A DNA stretch of 17,080 nucleotides. Origin: JBMOLK01 sp049325575. Its GTDB lineage: Bacteria > Bacillota > Clostridia > Acetivibrionales > Acetivibrionaceae. The position numbers were made by a program, and so were the translations under genes. Below the pieces are notes generated by a model. That model was not told where the DNA came from, did not search any database, and was given only the letters and a program-made list of their open reading frames with translations. Of the stretch, positions 16,201 to 17,080 are shown one piece after another. The stretch's first letter is position 1; every line of letters begins with the position of its first letter. The stretch covers positions 1 through 17,080 of the forward strand of contig JBMOLK010000084.1 in NCBI GenBank assembly GCA_049325575.1. The letters run 5' to 3'.

Positions 16201-16600
16201 CAATATTGAACTGCGGTTAAATAGTCCGACGGGTACCCTAATAGGTACATTAACGGTAGCGTCAACAGGAGACTGGAATACATATCAGGAACAAACCTGG
16301 AGCATTAACAAAGTTACAGGGGTAAACGACCTTTATCTCGTATTTACTGGTGCTGTAAATATTGACTGGTTTACATTTGGTGAAGGAAGCGGTTCGGAAA
16401 GATTAGGCGATTTAAATGGTGATGGAAGTATCGACTCGACAGACTATCAAATATTAAGAAGGCATTTACTCCGTATAACTCTGCTTACAGGAACAAATCT
16501 CTCCAATGCTGATGTGAACAGTGACGGCAGTGTAGACTCTACCGACTATACGTTGTTGAAAAGATATATACTACGTATTATAACTTCTTTCCCTGGATAA
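13295..16600 (+). CDS. Large cellulosomal GH5 arabinoxylanase-like enzyme (GH5-CBM6-CBM13-like-Fn3-CBM62/discoidin-like-CBM6-dockerin)
   Basis: A 1101-residue secreted cellulosome subunit with the module order of the Clostridium thermocellum arabinoxylanase CtXyl5A (GH5_34-CBM6-CBM13-Fn3-CBM62-dockerin), plus an extra CBM6. Domains: signal peptide 1-32 (VHA|EPQ); GH5, about 35-365, with acid/base E167 in IHNEPVAWG and nucleophile E275 in FMTEYCGG; CBM6, about 370-510; CBM13-like beta-trefoil, about 513-643, with QHWKI and QQWAIL repeats; Fn3, about 645-735; galactose-binding-like CBM62/discoidin module, about 737-870; Pro-Thr linker with a PTPTQIS repeat; CBM6, about 904-1032; dockerin, about 1037-1098. 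GH5_34 enzymes need arabinose side chains to cut the xylan backbone. The body is GC-richer than its neighbours (34 of 60 at 13561-13620, 31 of 60 at 15301-15360), but its tail is not (22 of 60 at 16321-16380), suggesting a joined acquired gene. The ribosome binding site AAGGGGGA precedes ATG 13295. Confidence 0.92.
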   Translation: MKLDMKIRGITFILIIAFVISVLGVFPDRVHAEPQRGRPHLNAARTTFVGDNGQPLRGPYTSTEWTSAAPYDQIARMKNLGFNAVHLYAECFDPRYPNAGSTAPGYASDEVDKIVQRTRELGLYLVMTIGNGANNGNHNARWAKDFWSFYAPRYANETHVLYEIHNEPVAWGPPYSSTTATPTGAVEMNIDVYKTIRAHAPNTPILIFSYAVLGGTGGTTEALKDIRAFNSAVFGNTNAVWTNEAVAFHGYAGWQGTATAVDGLLKAGYPCFMTEYCGGAWGSGMGGFDIELTSELERMGVSWLGFQYIPPTGVSYDVTKPEYFSALVENAGLSWKPDYGSWPVARGVHGNGGLPRKTATWVNNFLTGTTRIEAEYFDWGGNGVSFYDKDSENKGGQYRSNEAVDIETTMDAGGGYNVCWIEEGEWLEYTIWVQHPGYYNLSLRVANNGGGRAQANFGNVDKTGTWVLPATGGWQTWTTTTQQVFLGFGRQKLRINALSGGFNLNWIELSPVATGPVADGTYKFLNRANARTLQEVTSNNSIITSNYNGSTEQHWKIQHIGGGQYRISSAGRGWNWNWWMGFGTVGWWGTGAGTCFIIRPTSDGYYRFVLVGDGTNLELSNNDPSKIEGKAYHEGANQQWAILSPSAPVFPTGLSATLNSSGNAANLKWNTTTGANSYNVKRSTTSGGPYSTIATGITSTNYTDDTGVVSGTKYYYVVSAVASGVGSLNSAEAILLYPKLTGTVIGTAGSWNNSGNTIAKVFDNDLNTYFDGPTGNGCWAGLDFGVGVSNVIMQINYCPRPNFQQRMVGGIFQGANRADFGDAVTLFTITTQPATGVLTSVNVTNTNAFRYVRYLSPDSSNGNVAEIQFLGAPKANTTPTPTPTQISPTPTPTQISPTPTPVQRSAFTRLEAESYNSVNSSTIQIVGGTPNGGNGVGYINSGDYLVFKMIDFGSGATSFKAMVSDTGTANIELRLNSPTGTLIGTLTVASTGDWNTYQEQTWSINKVTGVNDLYLVFTGAVNIDWFTFGEGSGSERLGDLNGDGSIDSTDYQILRRHLLRITLLTGTNLSNADVNSDGSVDSTDYTLLKRYILRIITSFPG
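15932..15985 (+). repeat. Tandem 27-base linker repeat
   Basis: Two units (15932-15958 and 15959-15985) each code TPTPTQISP in the linker between the CBM62-like module and the last CBM6. They mark the junction where the GC-rich body meets the local CBM6-dockerin tail. Confidence 0.75.
15998..16594 (+). repeat. CBM6-dockerin module, copy 3 of 3
   Basis: This is a close DNA copy of 8082-8678 and 12597-13175. It is somewhat more diverged, with STDYQI instead of SLDYQL in the first dockerin repeat. Confidence 0.85.
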
Positions 16601-16696
16601 AGTGCGATACCAACACCCACGCCTTCAGCCATCTCTGTAAATATTCAATGGTGTTTGCAGGGATGGCTGTTTTATTATATTAAAAATCAAAGGTGA
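16601..16696 (+). other. In-frame continuation after the GH5 stop, with Pro-Thr linker remnant
   Basis: Directly after the TAA stop, the same frame reads SAIPTPTPSAIS and stays open to a TGA at 16694-16696. This looks like a linker that once led into another module, or a recombination scar. There is no start codon, so it is not a gene by itself, and it overlaps the terminator. Confidence 0.5.
16626..16676 (+). terminator. Rho-independent terminator of the enzyme cluster
   Basis: CAGCCATCTCTG (16626-16637) pairs with CAGGGATGGCTG (16658-16669) over 12 base pairs, including one T-G pair, and is followed by TTTTATT. It lies 25 bases after the GH5 stop and is the strongest terminator in the window. 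Confidence 0.85.
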
Positions 16697-16733
16697 AAAG
16701 ATCAATTTTATTTATTTTATTTTTAAGTCAAAT

Positions 16734-16765
16734 TTCCGAACTTAAAAGAAGTATATATTACGAAT
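16734..16765 (+). promoter_or_regulatory. SigI-type promoter of the interrupted secreted gene
   Basis: TTCCGAACTTAAAAG starts at 16734 and CGAAT at 16761, with the same 27-base spacing as at 3275 and 6366. The predicted leader before the start codon at 16870 is about 100 bases. Confidence 0.78.
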
Positions 16766-16869
16766 ACATAATATGAATAGAAAAAATATATAAATTATGC
16801 GACAGACAGACTTCTTGAAAGCAACTGCTGTGTATTAAATAAATTTTGCAGAAAACAAGGAGGGGTAGA

Positions 16870-16986
16870 ATGTATAAGTTAAAAAGATTGCTGTTGTTTG
16901 TTACTATTTTGTCGGTTGCTTTAAGCCAGCTTTTTGTCTATACAATGACGACAGAGGCCCCCTGTGTTAGGATAGTTGTCGTGTGA
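16870..16986 (+). pseudogene. Secreted protein gene cut off after its signal peptide by an insertion sequence
   Basis: An ATG at 16870 follows AAGGAGGGG (16858-16865), an excellent ribosome binding site. It opens a classic signal peptide: MYKLKR, a hydrophobic run LLLFVTILSVALSQLFVY, then TMTTEA. After about 31 codons the frame enters what looks like the left end of an insertion sequence and stops at TGA 16984-16986, giving only 38 codons. The signal peptide resembles that of the GH43 at 8866 (LSQ and FVY in both), and the promoter and place suggest a further secreted polysaccharide-degrading enzyme. The rest of the gene, if it survives, would lie beyond the element, outside the window. The identity of the mature protein cannot be told. 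Confidence 0.7.
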
Positions 16987-17080
16987 GATAAAATATGATA
17001 ATCTCGTACAGAGGGGAGAGATAATTATGTCTACCAGAGGGAAAAGATTACAAAATACGTACACAGAGGAGCAAAAAGAA
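16963..17080 (+). mobile_element. Left end of an IS3-like insertion sequence (runs out of the window)
   Basis: The element appears to begin near TGTGTTAGGATAGTTGTC at 16963, a TG-starting end of the kind seen in IS3-family elements, where the secreted-protein frame loses sense. About 65 bases later a transposase-like reading frame starts. The exact end and the target duplication cannot be fixed without the right end. Confidence 0.6.
17027..17080 (+). CDS. Start of an IS3-type transposase OrfA (truncated by window edge)
   Basis: Only 18 codons are visible, MSTRGKRLQNTYTEEQKE, preceded by GAGGGGAGAG at 17011-17020, a strong ribosome binding site. The basic, Lys/Arg-rich start running into a YTEEQKE segment resembles the beginning of the helix-turn-helix OrfA protein of IS3-family elements, which usually binds the element's ends and is joined to OrfB by frameshifting. 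With so few residues the family is an inference from pattern and from the interrupted gene upstream. Confidence 0.55.
   Translation, partial: MSTRGKRLQNTYTEEQKE

Overview
The window looks like a chromosomal segment from a cellulosome-producing, AT-rich, low-GC Gram-positive anaerobe of the Acetivibrio / Hungateiclostridium / Ruminiclostridium group (Clostridium cluster III). The evidence is type I dockerins on four secreted glycoside hydrolases, Pro-Thr linkers, strong GGAGG-type ribosome binding sites, a SigI/RsgI carbohydrate-sensing pair and a compact hyp operon for [NiFe]-hydrogenase maturation. I cannot name the species from sequence reading alone.

Layout. (1) 3-2716: the end of a hydrogenase-maturation operon, hypF (C-terminal part only), hypC, hypD and hypE, with gaps of 5 to 11 bases or small overlaps. 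(2) 2717-3463: a gene-free stretch with what may be a decayed gene, two hairpins and a SigI-type promoter. (3) 3464-6030: sigI and rsgI. The anti-sigma factor has a cytoplasmic RsgI domain, one membrane segment, the Asn-Pro cleavage motif, a Pro-Thr linker, and then two extracellular sugar-binding modules, CBM6 and CBM42 (AbfB). (4) 6031-6632: two tandem inverted repeats, a terminator, a second SigI-type promoter and a long leader containing a three-codon reading frame with a very strong ribosome binding site. (5) 6633-16600: four secreted cellulosomal enzymes in one direction: GH43-CBM6-CBM6-dockerin, GH43-C2-CBM6-dockerin, GH43-CBM6-CBM6-dockerin and a 1101-residue GH5 arabinoxylanase-like protein (GH5-CBM6-CBM13-like-Fn3-CBM62/discoidin-like-CBM6-dockerin). 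(6) 16601-17080: a strong terminator, a third SigI-type promoter, and the signal peptide of a fifth secreted protein cut off by the left end of an IS3-like element.

How the parts work together. Three copies of a bipartite motif (TTCCGAACT, then CGAAT) occur with identical 27-base start-to-start spacing, upstream of sigI itself, of the first GH43 gene and of the interrupted fifth gene. None was found inside the enzyme cluster. The most economical reading is a self-contained arabinoxylan-sensing unit. RsgI reads xylan/arabinose decorations outside the cell through CBM6 and CBM42, releases SigI, and SigI transcribes its own operon and the adjacent arabinoxylan-degrading cellulosomal genes. The GH5 gene also has its own extended -10 promoter and a visibly GC-richer body joined to a tail like its neighbours', which suggests it was acquired and fitted with a local CBM6-dockerin module. 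CBM6 and dockerin modules are close copies of one another across the cluster, so recombination between them has probably shaped the locus.
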